64,000 nucleotides of DNA from Allacma fusca (taxonomy: Eukaryota > Arthropoda > Collembola > Symphypleona > Sminthuridae), in assembly GCA_947179485.1 (NCBI GenBank), contig OX359246.1, positions 34,451,632 to 34,515,631 of the forward strand, read 5' to 3'. The notes beneath the pieces were generated by a model. The model saw nothing but the letters and a program-made list of their open reading frames with translations. It was not told the DNA's origin and searched no databases. Positions 1 through 11,628 of this stretch are shown one piece after another. The stretch's first letter is position 1; each line of letters starts with the position of its first letter. The position numbers were made by a program, and so were the translations under genes.

Positions 1-2056
1 CAGTATATACTGTAGTAAATAATAATTTGGTGTCACATTTTAGATTTTAAAAGTATGCATTTTTGCAGGAGTATGTTTCTGCCGTTACCAAGTTTATTGA
101 CGAGACCATGGAATCCAACCTAGGACCGGCTATATTTTGGGATGAGTACAATTGAATGTTTGAAATCGGAAAAGTTAACCCGGTTAAGTGATTTCTGATG
201 AGCTGGTTACTATTTTTCGTTTACGAGTACGTACTCCTGAGATGCGGCTGCACGTTTTTTCCTTCCATAGTTTTCCGCTCTGCAACTTCTTTGCGGGTTA
301 AATAAAATCCTCCTTTTTTGACATTAAGCTTTATTATAAACTAGTATTGTTTGTTATGTAACCTTATTTTAAAATTTTATTTTGTGTGTTAGTCATAAAC
401 ATGATGTAGTCTGAATAAAATTCATATTTTGAATAGTGTGGTTATTTATTTGCACTAAAATTAGGTGAGCTAGAAATTACAGAAATATTGTTTCATTGCA
501 GATAACAAATTATTTTGACGCAGGTTCATATAGTGTAAATTGCTTACTTTTGGGATTTTAATCAAGTATTGGTATCATTGGTTTCTGTCAAATTTCAACA
601 GAGAGAACCTTCAAATGCCTGCTGTTTGCATGTCTTGTTTCTTGTGTCGAAGATACATCGATTCTACGGATATCTACAGCCTGTTGGATAATTCGTCTAT
701 TTTTGAATGAAAATATTTATAAATTTTTAGCTCACCCCTAGTTAGTAAATTTTTAATCGGTTGAGCGTAATAAAGGAAGACGAGGTTTTCGAACATTTTA
801 TCCTATTCTAATAACGATCGTCGACACCGAGCTCCGCTGGTTGTTATTGTATACAGCAGAGCACGAAAGTACTTTCACAATCTGTGACAGAAATGCATCC
901 CTGAATTTGAAATGGGTCCAGATTCCAGCTGAGTCCCTTTCCATCAATTACAAATATTCAGATCAAGACAGCAAACGTGGACCCCAAGCTCAGGATCATA
1001 AAATAAAGTATGTATATATGGGATCGGGTGTCTACAGATGTGATACCCAAACCCAACGGGTTCCGCATCCAATTTAACTGTGTCGAACCCTCGATAGGCT
1101 TTTCTATATGACCCACAGAAAATTTGGTAATTTGTTGGGAATTGTTATACTATGTTACCTAAATAAATAAGATATTTTATAATTACCAATATTGGGTGGT
1201 CTACAAAATACAAAAATATTATTTCACTACTGGGAACTGACAACATACATACATGTACATATTACGTATAGGAATTGCTTGCTTTTGTCATTTTAGACGA
1301 AGTGACATTTTGAGTTTTTATTTAAAATGTCACGGAAATACTTATGTTGAATGACGATTTATGTGCTGTATGTTTGCTCTCAATTTTTAACGATGAGACA
1401 TTCTAGCCTAAGGGATAATTACTGCGTACATATATAAAGAAGGAAATGTTTTGCAAATAACAAGTCTGTCGTAACCCTACATGTATAAAACATTCATCGT
1501 CAATTACATGTTTTCAATCTCATCGAAAAGTTGTTCCCAACTGGATATTTGCGTCTTGTATTTCTGTGGAAAAATTCCACGAATAGTTTCGACAAATAAG
1601 TACGAGTCACAATTGTACAACGTGAAATGTTCATCACAAATAATTGGAAGAAATTCTGCCTGGAGTTCAGTCTCACTTTGAAACACAGACCTTAGCTAAA
1701 ATTCAGTTCTACAAATATAAAATCATTCACATGCATGCGTTCTAAAAGTAGTGAGTGGAAGCTCTGAAACTTGGAACGATGGAGACTTTGGGTATTTTCC
1801 ACTTAAAATTTATTGTAATAAGAAAATAGTGTTCTGAGCACCAATATTAAATCAATAGCTTAGATTTAGAATATTCATCCAAATGTATAGGAACACAGCA
1901 AGGCAAAAATCACAAATTTGAATGTTTGGTTATTTCCTTCTTCGTTAATATGTTATAAATGCAGCAACAATGACACCCAATTCAATTGAATTTTAATGAC
2001 ACGAGGGGATATACTGTAATTTATCTTTCTTACAATTAAATTTTGCATCTGCAGGG
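1..2056. repeat. Segmental duplication, left copy (3' end of TMEM53 locus)
   Basis: This block aligns collinearly with 48303-51222. The first 170 bases differ by a single base around the last TMEM53 exon, and later parts drift with small indels. The right copy additionally carries a 770-bp MITE (49777-50546) that is absent here, which dates that insertion after the duplication. Similarity stops at the word CATCTGCAGG on both sides. Apart from the exon at 69-155 I see no gene in it; the short open frames are not shared between the copies. Confidence 0.9.
69..155 (+). CDS. TMEM53: TMEM53 last exon, second gene copy (5' part outside window)
   Basis: An 87-nt exon follows an intact TTTTGCAG acceptor at 61-68 and ends in TGA at 153-155. 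It is identical in length and phase to the last exon of the complete gene at 48371-48457, with one base difference, and would encode the last 28 residues. The intron before it also matches. Whether the copy is a working gene cannot be judged, because its other exons would lie left of base 1. The preserved splice site and frame argue against long-standing decay of at least this exon. Confidence 0.75.
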   Translation, partial: EYVSAVTKFIDETMESNLGPAIFWDEYN

Positions 2057-2448
2057 GCGGTCAGTAACATTATTTTCTTTTGAACGTTGAACCCGTGGAA
2101 TGAAAATGTCTGGGGCTAAGGGACCATTCAAATTTTCGATTGGTGCTTAAGCTGAATTATTAAAACTCTGGTATACCCAACGTGAGGACAAACTGTCCTC
2201 ACCGCCTGATTTTATTAAAGTTTAACGTTTAACTACCAACTTAATTCACTCAGGATTACAAAAAATTTCGTAATCGTTCCTCATCTATTTCTGAATTGAT
2301 CCCCAAAATAGTATTAGTTTCGGCCATTTCAATAAGCCTTAAAAAAATCTAAAATAGAAGAACTTTTGCCAATATCTGCCATTTCCAATGTAAAGTAAAT
2401 GTGCATAAACAAAGCATTGGGGCTCTTTACATACTACTATATATATAT
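2057..2448. other. Short unique stretch before the gypsy element
   Basis: About 390 bases of AT-rich sequence with no gene I can support. It ends in a run of alternating AT that served as the target site of the LTR retrotransposon. A weak inverted similarity between 2054 and 2208 could be a small MITE, but is too imperfect to call. Confidence 0.4.
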
Positions 2449-2746
2449 TGTCACGATCAACATGGTTACGACTAAGAATAACTCTAGAATTATCAAACAT
2501 TATTTGATAATATTCTTGAATCTAATCATTATTCATTTTATATTAATATGGTTAATTTCCTACTACAATGTTAACTTATGGCTACTATAACTTTACAATG
2601 GATGATCAAATAAATCTGGTCATTCTAATCTCAACCTTTGACCAGATTAGACGCGTTTCAACCGACCTCTTTTCATCACTATCATTTGTGCTATTTTATA
2701 ATAGTGAGACTAACAAGTCTGAGCTACGCTACCTTTTACCATTACA
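2449..2746 (+). repeat. 5' LTR of the gypsy element
   Basis: Starts TGTCACGATC and ends CCATTACA. Its partner is at 10005-10302. Both copies have the same length and 4 substitutions between them, all in the second half. Confidence 0.95.
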
Positions 2747-2982
2747 AGGCGCCGGTTTTTAGTGACCTGTCCTCTCGTTACCCGGTATTTCACGATATTT
2801 TTTTTCTCTACCTTCGAGTGTCATTTCACGCCCCTTACACTGTCGAATTACATTATTTACATATATTTTTTTCCACAATTACATTTTTTCACAATCAGTG
2901 ACACCAACCTCCATTTACACTACTCATCACGAATAACATTTCACGAATACAATTCACCTCCTTGTGTACTCTCATTTTTTAT

Positions 2983-3356
2983 CAACCTACGGTAGGTCAT
3001 TACGACTTGCCGGGTTGTGAAAATTAATTAGTGTGTTATTTAGTGTGATATTCTACGGTTGGGTTTAACAACCTCTACCGGAATATCGTAAAGTGCCATT
3101 TATTTATTCATAATCTACGGGACGTCTAAAGACTTTCCGGATTATCGAATTTTTTATTTTTTCTATAATTTTCTACGGTTGAGTGTAAAAACGTTTACCG
3201 GGAAATTACTCCTCCTCCACATTTCTTTTATAACCTACGGTAGGTCTCTAGACTTTCCGGGTTATTTTTTTACAGTGAATATCCGACGGTTTGTCACCTG
3301 ACTTTCCGGGATATTATCATTAACATACGGTGAATCTTCGGATTATTCCGGGTTAA
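2983..3356 (+). promoter_or_regulatory. Array of seven covarying hairpins in the gypsy leader
   Basis: Seven units lie at 2983-3017, 3047-3087, 3110-3145, 3167-3207, 3230-3265, 3278-3315 and 3320-3356. Each has a conserved ACGG on the left and CCGG on the right. The flanking 5-7 bp stems differ from unit to unit yet stay complementary: CAACC/GGTTG, GATATTC/GAATATC, ATAATC/GATTAT, AATTTTC/GGAAATT (one G-U pair), ATAACC/GGTTAT, AATATCC/GGATATT, TTAAC/GTTAA. Most units also have an apical stem such as GTC-TAAA-GAC; unit 7 has AATC-TTCG-GATT. Compensatory change suggests selection on RNA (or cruciform) structure. It sits between the 5' LTR and gag, where retroelements keep packaging, translation or insulator signals; which applies here is unknown. 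Confidence 0.8.
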
Positions 3357-3386
3357 AAAAAAACAAAACAAAAAAAAACAAAAAAC

Positions 3387-3417
<31 letters not shown>

Positions 3418-3875
3418 AAAACAAAAAAAAAACAAAAAGTGCAAATTTAAGGGGAACCCCTGCCCAATTTTTTCCAAAATTATAAACACTTAGAGTACTA
3501 GTGTGGAAGTCGCTACGATTAAGGTTCCTCTCACTGCCAACTCAACCACATGGTGTTAATACTCATCGTGGCTCACGTTTATCCAGACGATTACCATTCT
3601 CCAGATTTTATTCTACCAATTTACCACCACCTACCTACAGACTCCACTTTGGAAATCAACATCCATATATCAATCACAAACGCCATCTTTTACTCAAATT
3701 TCGAGGACAACACAGTTACCATTAAATTAAACATCCAAACCTCTCAAGCTTTTGAACAGTTGTCCAACATCACTATCACTTGCACCCAACATACCTTCGA
3801 AGACTTCATTAACGATCCTATATTACCGAAAATTTATTGATCCTGACGGTTTAGTGTGGATGCACCATTGACAAT
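3357..3875 (+). other. A/C-rich tract and pre-gag leader
   Basis: 3355-3438 is almost pure A with single C interruptions. The rest up to gag contains two overlapping short open frames (3501-3725; 3550-3840, 96 codons from a non-ATG start). Neither resembles a known protein, and no indication of function is visible. The pyrimidine-rich, structure-poor character is ordinary for a retrotransposon leader. Confidence 0.5.
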
Positions 3876-4871
3876 ATGACGGCCTTTTTACCCAACCAAA
3901 TCTTCGCAAACATTCCCATCTTCAATGGCGAATCCTCATGCACAGAATGGATAGAAGCTTTGAATGCTAGATGTACCCACCTCAAATTGTCTGATAAATG
4001 GAAGCTCGATAATATGAAATCACTACTATCAGACGAAGCCTCACACTATAAGTCCCTCTCCAACAAAGAGTTTCTCGATGGTTTGTCAACTACCAATTGT
4101 CAACAAAGGTTTAAGGAATTTGAGGAAAAATTTCAACATGCCTTCCTCGGAATTGACGATCAAGCTCTTGCTGAAGCTGAAAACCTATCTACAACACTCA
4201 CAACCACCACTACAGGGAGGAAGTATGTCTACAAGAAATTAAGTATCTTTATGCGTATGAATCCTGACATGAGCGACAAATTAAAACTAAAATACTTATA
4301 CCAAGGATTACCCAACGACCTCAGATGGAACATCAAATCAAAGCTAGGATGCCATGGAACAATTGCTGAATTTCAAGAACAGCTAGAATTCTTCACAACT
4401 GAAATGAAAAACGACAATATTCAAATACCACCACCAGTACCAGCTCCAACCTCCAATGTCATTTCAAATATTTATCAAATCCCTAACTTGACACCACTTG
4501 TGACACCAACAATTCCGGAACCATTATCAACTCAAACAAATTTATCCACGCAACCACAACAGAAACCACCACCAACCTGCCTATTTTGCAACACCAATAC
4601 CCACACCTTACGACAATGCTTCTCCTTCGACAACTGGATTAAAGAAAAACAATCAAACGATCCCAACACTACAGCAAATCCCACAAACCTACAATCAAAC
4701 TATGCTCAATACCAGACCAGAAACAATCGCAACAATACCTACTATAACAATAATCAACCCAAACAACCTCGTTACAACCAACAAGATCAAAACCAACAAC
4801 CTCAATTCAACCACTTAGACGCAAATCGCAACCCTAACCACACAAACCAAAACTGGCGATCGGGAAACTAA
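3876..4871 (+). CDS. gag: Gypsy Gag polyprotein
   Basis: Intact 331-residue ORF. Gag forms the cytoplasmic virus-like particle that packages the element RNA. The N-terminal two thirds look like the helical retrotransposon Gag capsid region (Trp- and Leu-rich, including a segment around residues 25-150). A proline/threonine-rich linker follows. One canonical zinc knuckle C-x2-C-x4-H-x4-C lies at residues 235-248, and the tail is rich in Asn and Gln, as in many gypsy nucleocapsids. The ATG at 3876 is taken because the capsid-like sequence starts directly after it. The stop at 4869 lies one codon past a slippery heptamer, so a minority of ribosomes should continue into pol. It is the only uninterrupted main frame of this copy. 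Confidence 0.9.
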   Translation: MTAFLPNQIFANIPIFNGESSCTEWIEALNARCTHLKLSDKWKLDNMKSLLSDEASHYKSLSNKEFLDGLSTTNCQQRFKEFEEKFQHAFLGIDDQALAEAENLSTTLTTTTTGRKYVYKKLSIFMRMNPDMSDKLKLKYLYQGLPNDLRWNIKSKLGCHGTIAEFQEQLEFFTTEMKNDNIQIPPPVPAPTSNVISNIYQIPNLTPLVTPTIPEPLSTQTNLSTQPQQKPPPTCLFCNTNTHTLRQCFSFDNWIKEKQSNDPNTTANPTNLQSNYAQYQTRNNRNNTYYNNNQPKQPRYNQQDQNQQPQFNHLDANRNPNHTNQNWRSGN

Positions 4872-4901
4872 CTAGCCTGGTGAAGAAGGGAGATCATCAG
4901 G
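4862..4901 (+). promoter_or_regulatory. Programmed -1 ribosomal frameshift site (gag-pol)
   Basis: The heptamer GGGAAAC (4862-4868) is in the X XXY YYZ register, with zero-frame codons GGA AAC directly before the gag stop TAA. After a 7-nt spacer, CCTGGTGA (4876-4883) can pair with TCATCAGG (4894-4901): an 8-bp stem with one G-U pair and a 10-nt loop. The pol frame is exactly -1 relative to gag and open across this site. Sequence, spacing and frame all match the known mechanism; only efficiency is unknown. Confidence 0.85.
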
Positions 4902-7900
4902 CACACAAATTCAATACGGCTTCTCCCCACCGTCAAATGAAATCCACAAGTACCCAAACTGAAATTATACAACTTAAACACATCCAGACTGAAAACCTTT
5001 CAACACAAACTATCATGCCTGAAACCATACCACTAGATACTAAAACCTACAACACCACAACAACCAAATGTAACCAAACATTATCAGAACAAGATACAGA
5101 CATTCCTAGTCACTCTGAAAACACTAAATTAATACAAATACAAGCCAAAATCTTCAATTCAACATTTCAAGCATTAGTAGACACCGGAGCAACAATTTCA
5201 GTCATCAATGAATCAATTTTTAATTGACTCCCTTCCAATGTAAGGAATAATAATATCAATTTACAAACACCTAGAAAATTGTCACTAGCAACTAAATCTA
5301 CAAACATGCCATTAATCAAAAAGAAAATCACACTTCCAATTGAAATCCAAAACCATCAGCTACAGTGGCCATTTTATATATTATCTGAATGTACCCACGA
5401 CATAATACTTTGTAAAAATTTCTGCAAAACTTTCAATGTACAATTTGATTGGAACAACGACACGGCCTCAATTAATCTAACTCATCAAGAAAGAAATCGC
5501 GCAAATAAACAACCTTCTCCTAATCAATCCGGAATCAACACAGTTAAAATCACAGAATCAACCACCATTCCTGCTCACACAACACAACAAATCGAAATTA
5601 CAACCAACAACCAATTAGGACCTTTTCTTTTTGAACCTTCAGCAAAATTTCAATCCAAGATTCCACTGGTGACACCAGCAGCTCTAATTAATAGTGAAAA
5701 CCACCACAACACTATTTACATTACAAATCCGACTAACTCAGAAATAACTATCCCATCGAAAACAACCATCGGAACCATTCAACAATTCTCAACTACAGAC
5801 GTATTATGCAATATCGACACAATGATTACACCCGAAGAATTTAATCATATTAATTCTACAACAAATTCCAATAAGTTCCTGATTGATCCAGATGTTAACA
5901 ACCTTAACTACTCAAATAACCTGGCAGAAAACCAAATCCTCCCCTTAAAACAACTACTAACAAAATATAGAAATGTATTTGCATTTAGTACCAGTGAACT
6001 TGGTAAAACCAACTTAGTACAACATAGGATTGATACCACGGATGATATCCCTATCAGATTCAAACCTTATCGAGTATCCCAATTAGAACGCGAAGAAATT
6101 AATAAACAAATAAACGAAATGCTAGAAACTAACATAATCGAACCAACAGATTCTCCGTATGCATCACCTGTTGTACTTTGTAAAAAGTCTTCACCTGATG
6201 GGTCCAAAACATCATACCGATTCTGCTGTGATTTCAGACTACTAAATAAGAAAACAAAGAAGACAAGTTATCCATTACCAAGAATTGATGACGCGCTTGA
6301 TAGATTACATGGATTCACGTACTGCAGTACACTAGACCTATTTTCGGCTTTTCACCAAATATCAATGGACCCTGAAACAAAACATAAATCAGCTTTCACA
6401 ACACCGGACGGAAATTACGTTTGGAACAGAATGCCTTTTGGATTAGTAGGCAGCCCATATTCTTGGCAACGACTAATTGATAGAGTACTTGGCAATTTTA
6501 AATGGAGCATCTGTCTAGTCTTCCTTGATGATATCTTAATATTTGCGAAATCGTTTGAAGAACACAACAAACGATTGGAATTAGTTTTACAGGCTCTTCA
6601 AAAAGCAGAGTTAACTTTAAAACCAAGTAAATGTCAACTCGGAATGCAGGAGGTCAAATACCTTGGTCACATCATATCAAAAGATGGAATACAACCAAAC
6701 CCTGAAAAGATAAAAGCAGTACAAGATTTCCCAACACCACATAAACAAAAGGACGTCCATTCATTTGTTTCATTGTGTTCATATTATAGAAAATTTATTC
6801 CAAATTTTTCTACAATCACATTTCCATTGAATCAACTACTCCAGAAAAACAAACCTTTCGTATGGAATGAAGAATGCTCCACAGCATTTGAGTTAATGAA
6901 GACGAAATTAACATCGGCACCAGTACTAGGCCACTATAACCCCGACGCCGAGATAGAAATACATACAGATGAAAGTTCTTTATATAGAATAGGCTGTATA
7001 ATCATGCAGACACTCAATAATATTCGAAAACCCATCGCTTATTTATCAAGAAGTTTAAACAAAAATGAAACAAATTGGGCAATTACACACATCGAATGTC
7101 TAGCAGTAATCTATGGAATCGAAAAAGCCAGCCTTACATCTTTGGAAAACATTTTAGAGTTGTTACAGATCATTGCTCATTATGCTATTTAATGAAAACA
7201 AAGGAATTAAAATCAGACAGACTTTCAAGATGGGCTTTAAATTGCAAGAGTACGACTTCGAAGTAATCTATAATTCAGGGAAAAAACACGCACACGTAGA
7301 TGCACTCTCCAGAAACCCCGTATCAGAATCAACAACAATTGAAGAAGATTTTCCTGAAGATCAATTACTATCAATCACCATGCCTCCTAATAAACCAGAA
7401 ACACAAAGACTCATCGAACATCAAAGACTAGATCCACAATTAAAACTCATCATAAATCACATAACCGAAAACAAATTGAATTCCTTCCGCAACTATTTCT
7501 TAATCAAAGACGTACTACATAAATCAAAATTGAATTACAGCTCAAATAGTTTTAAAATCTGCATTCCAAAATCCCTTCAATTAGAAATTATAACATCAGT
7601 CCACGATAATCTCACCGGAGGTCATCTTGGAATCCTCAAAACACTTCACACCTTACAAAATCGATATTACTGGAAAAATATGAATCAACTTGTTACAAAA
7701 TTCATTAATAGATGTGACGTATTCCAGAAATATAATCGTCGCAATTTTCCAGAATCTGGACCAATGTGCCCTTTAGACGTCCCAGATACTCCATTTCATA
7801 CTTTAGGAATCGATTTTCAAGGACCCTACCCTGAATCACAAAATGGAAACAAATTTGCACTCATCATCAACGACCACCTAACACGCTACATAGAAGCTGC

Positions 7901-8656
7901 ACCAGTTCCCTCTCAAGACTCTTTCAACGCCATCAAATCAATCACAAATTTAATCCTACAACGTCACGGCATACCAACTAAAATAATAACTGATCCTGGA
8001 ACAGCTTTTACTTCAAATGACTTTACATCGTTTTGCAACTATTTTAAAATTGAGTTAATTATTACTCCGCCAAACTGTCACGGAGCTAATGGTTTAGCAG
8101 AAAAGAACAATGATACACTAAAAAGAACTATGGCCAAATTTTTATTGAAAGATCATAACGAATGGGACGTACAACTTCCCTGGGCTGTTTACGCTCATAA
8201 TGTGACTTATCACTCAGTTTCAAAATTCTCCCCATATTTCTTGGTATATGGCCGTGAACCATTTCTACCATGTGATAAAATTATTCCCCATTAAAATAAT
8301 GTCTAGAAAAGTTTAAACCAATCTACAACGAAAAACGCGTAACATGTTCAAGAGAAATTGCAAAACAAAAAACTGAAAAATTTAGAAGAAAAGAAAAACA
8401 AAAATACGATGCATTACACCCTATTATACCTTTTTGTCTTAAAGATCTTGTACTTATTGCGGAGTTCACCAGAAAACGTGGTTTCGTACAAAAATTTATG
8501 CCACGATGGAAAGGCCCATTTGAAACAATTGAACAAATCAATCCTCGTAGTTTCAAATTAATTGATAGAAGGCCAGGAAAAATGAATAAAATCATCTCCA
8601 TGAACGCCCAACACTTAAAACATTATCAATCATCCACAATAGGCAACGATATTTGA
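4868..8656 (+). pseudogene. pol: Gypsy Pol: protease, RT, RNase H, integrase (broken)
   Basis: Domains in order. Aspartic protease with LVDTGA near 5175. Reverse transcriptase with the FLDD catalytic box at 6521-6532. RNase H starting with an IHTDES box near 6960. Integrase with an HHCC-type zinc module whose last Cys is replaced by Phe (the CDVF box near 7715). Integrase core: Asp at 7812, Asp at 7992, Glu at 8100, i.e. D-x59-D-x35-E, all intact. A C-terminal GPF module (RWKGPF) lies in 8303-8656. Breaks: an in-frame TGA in protease (5225-5227), two one-base frame changes in RNase H (about 7130 and 7235), and a stop plus frame change at 8292-8303. The element can only move if another copy supplies Pol. 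Confidence 0.9.
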
Positions 8657-8710
8657 TTCCAAAATAATTAATAACTTATTCTGACCATCTCTTATCACCC
8701 ACAGATCACT

Positions 8711-9972
8711 ATGGAGCTCATGGAAATCGATCCATCAGAAGATGATTTACTAATCGTTGAAGCAAATCCTGACCTACCTCTTCCTCAATACACTTACCTA
8801 GCTCCAGCAAAACCATTGAATCTAACCAACTCCGCAGACGATTTTGTTTTCAAATCCACATTCCCACCAACTCCTAGACAAATCTACAATGCTCCATCAC
8901 CTCCATGTCTCACAGTCTCATGTTTTCCAGATTTTGTACGCGAAATGCAAAATAATCTACCCATGGCACTTCCATCAACACCTGGAAAGTCTCTCGAGAT
9001 AACTCATCTCGTAAATCAAAATTCTAATTTGGCTATAACTGACACTGAAAGTACATCAACACACTCAACCACTCCGCCACTAAAACTCTCTTGGTTCATT
9101 GGAACTTCTCCTCCACCAAATTCGAACCCCCCGTGCATCACTAACTTGGGGAAAAAAACATTGTATATGGTATGGTAACATTTGGTACCCCCACCCTAAA
9201 TTCATTCTCAAGAGGCTGCCCGAAAATCTCCCGAAAACTTTGGAAGCCCCAACACCCATATTTGGCATAACAGAACCTGGTATCCTCATCCTCATCTCAT
9301 CCTCGAAAGGTTACCAAAAACTATTTCAAAACTACCAAACCATCAAAATCTACTCCGTCAGTTCCAGCATCAACAAGACCCGTCGATCCACCACCAGAGT
9401 CAAACATCATTTCAATTTCTCCACCACTTCCACCGGCACCACTTCCACCGGCACCACTTCCACCACTTCCACCTGCACCACTTCCACCACTTCCACCTGC
9501 ACCACTTCCACCACTACCACCTGCACCACTTCCACCACTTCCACCTGCACCACTTCCACCACTTCCTCCTGCACCAATGAGCCTAAACCCAGTTCTTTCT
9601 TTACCACTTGCAAACCCCAAAATTACAACAAGGGATTGGATTAAAAAGGCCACGTTTTACAATAATTATTGGAAAAATCAAAAGACGACAAACACGAAAA
9701 TGGCCACGGAATCTAAAATCACATCAAGCACTGACCATAACGACAATAAATTCTCCAAACCCAAACACGTCCGCAAATTATTCGTTAACACAGAGAGCCC
9801 AACATCCCAATCTGATAACTCTAACCACAATGCACAGGAAGTAAATTCGTCCATTGATACTACTGATTTATCCATGATAATTCAAAAGAAACGAAAACGC
9901 CCTTCAAAAAAGATACGGGAACGTCAAATGAGGAAGTCATTAAAATTACAACCAAATAACACCATGGTATGA
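8711..9972 (+). pseudogene. Third ORF of the gypsy element, proline-rich, broken
   Basis: Begins with ATG at 8711 and runs 155 codons to 9178. The same protein character then resumes in another frame from about 9270 to 9972, so at least one indel separates the halves. The second half has a long run of Pro, Leu and Ala encoded by the 9419-9576 repeat and ends in a strongly basic segment (KKRKRPSKKIRER near the C-terminus) that could act as a nuclear signal or bind nucleic acid. It lies where errantiviruses keep env, yet I see no signal peptide, no transmembrane helix and no furin-like site. I do not recognise the family. Confidence 0.6.
9419..9576 (+). repeat. Proline-coding tandem repeat within gypsy ORF3
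   Basis: Imperfect units of CACCACTTCCACCACTTCCA type with a period of about 24 bases (12-base half units). In the frame used downstream it encodes Pro-Pro-Leu-Pro-Pro-Ala units. Because the period is divisible by three, the opposite strand is also open and reads as Gly/Ser repeats, which is not a gene. Confidence 0.8.
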
Positions 9973-10004
9973 AGTCTCAAGTCCCCCTCCTTAAGATAGG
10001 GAAG

Positions 10005-10302
10005 TGTCACGATCAACATGGTTACGACTAAGAATAACTCTAGAATTATCAAACATTATTTGATAATATTCTTGAATCTAATCATTATTCATTTTATATT
10101 AATATGGTTAATTTCCTACTACAATGTTAACTTATGGCTACTATAACTTTACAATGGATGATCAAATAAATCTGGTCATTCTAATCTCGACCTTTGATCA
10201 GATTAGACGCGTTTCAACCAACCTCTTTTCATCACTATCATTTGTGCTATTTTATAATAGTGAGACTAACAAGTCTGAGCTACGCTACGTTTTACCATTA
10301 CA
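10005..10302 (+). repeat. 3' LTR of the gypsy element
   Basis: Same 298 bp as 2449-2746 with 4 substitutions. It is preceded by the polypurine tract and followed by the ATAT duplication. Confidence 0.95.
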
Positions 10303-11269
10303 ATATGTACCAGGTTCGAACCCCGGCGGAGACAAATTAGTATTGTAATTTTTTGTTTAATTTGCATCTACAAGATTTATCTTACGTTCTAAAAGATATA
10401 ATTCGGCTCCCGCCAATTTACAGCCCAGGCGGGATTTTTTTCCAGGTCAGAATTGAATTTCCCGCTTTTCTCGGTTTAGAGTTGCGTAAAGCTAAATATT
10501 TGCATAGTAGAATTGACCAGCCAAATCTTTATGTCCATCCGAGAACAAATTTAAACCCCGATTTTTCGGTTTACACCGAAAATCGTTTAAAAATATTATG
10601 GATGTTTCTTATAAAATGTACGAGTGGAATTCTCGAAACAGATTAAAAGGATTACTGTCACCGCGGTATATTTGAGTAATTCGGCTATAAAAAGCGGAAA
10701 ACGAATATGTGGGATAAGGTGATAAAGCGATTTCGAAATAATTAGGTATTTTAAGAATTTTGAGTTTTTTTGAAAATTTAGAGTGCATTTTCAGATTTCT
10801 TCAGAATTACTCAAACATACAACCCAGACTATGATTTTGTACAATCTTGCAAAAATTTGACAATACTATTTCCAGCAGTTTGGAAATATTTATGATTTTC
10901 TGAAAAATTTAAAAGTTGTTTTGACAATTTCGAGTGAATTTGCAATTTTTCAAAAATTACTCGAACATACCACGAAGGAATGTATACCATCCATGAAATA
11001 AGAAACAACCAGAATCGGTTGTATCTTCCTCGAGATAATTTGTTCTCCAGAAATTGCCCGTATGTCGGAGACTATACACAAATCAATGCAATTTTCACAA
11101 TGTCTCGTGTTGTACACCAAAAATCATGGAATTTAAATTACATTTGGAATTACAGGTCCATTTGAATCAACTATGTGTAAACCAGTTCACAAGTATTGAA
11201 TTCGGTCTGAATATTGAATTCTGGGTTTCAGGGATGATTTAACCGAATAAACCGATTTTCAGTGAAGTC
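10303..11269. other. AT-rich stretch between the gypsy element and the LINE
   Basis: GGTTCGAACCCC at 10313-10324 is a perfect tRNA B-box sequence, but no A box lies at the right distance because the LTR element adjoins it; it may be the cut-off rest of a tRNA-derived SINE. The remainder repeats degenerate phrases (TTCGGTTTACACCGAAAATC palindrome near 10567; ATTACTCGAACATACC-like words near 10807 and 10960). I see no gene. CAGTGAAGTC at 11260-11269 recurs after the LINE and is its likely target duplication. Confidence 0.45.
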
Positions 11270-11628
11270 GAAAGTCGAGAACGCGGGAAATCTGAAGTGA
11301 CGACCTAAAGTTAAAAATAATCTGCAAACTTTGATTATTTTCTTGACTGAACTCATTGCACACGGCCCACCTTAAATGTGAAAATACTATTCAACCCGTT
11401 GGATAAGTGGAAGCTACAAGTAAACTAATTTTCCTAAATTGGCATTGTTATAATTCGAGTCTCGAACTAACCCTTAATTCTGGATGATCCGAAGTATACT
11501 CATCAACACAGGAGGATTACTCTAAAGCCAAAGTTAAGTTCGTTAGCTCTTAGTATACGTAGGCCGGGGGCCACGCCCATTATATATTTTCTTTTCTGCT
11601 CCTATGATACTGTCACACATCTCTAGGT

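Larger units (their letters stand above)
2449..10302 (+). mobile_element. Ty3/gypsy LTR retrotransposon, 7.85 kb, recent but disabled
   Basis: Two 298-bp LTRs (TG...CA) enclose, in order, a structured leader, gag, a -1 frameshift signal, pol in the order PR-RT-RNase H-integrase (the Ty3/gypsy order), and a third ORF. The flanks show a 4-bp ATAT target duplication (2445-2448 and 10303-10306). The LTRs differ at only 4 of 298 positions, so insertion was recent. At least one stop and several indels in pol and ORF3 mean this copy cannot make the full protein set itself. A polypurine tract (AGATAGGGAAG) abuts the 3' LTR at 9994-10004. The primer binding site is unclear: GGCGCCGG starts two bases after the 5' LTR and only loosely resembles a Lys-tRNA type site. 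Confidence 0.95.

Noticed and set aside
9321..9653. Minus-strand open frame rich in Gly and Ser
   Set aside because: It is the reverse of the proline-coding repeat in the gypsy third ORF; a period divisible by three leaves both strands open.
10313..10324. Possible tRNA gene (perfect B box)
   Set aside because: No A box, anticodon arm or acceptor stem around it; the LTR element adjoins it on the left.
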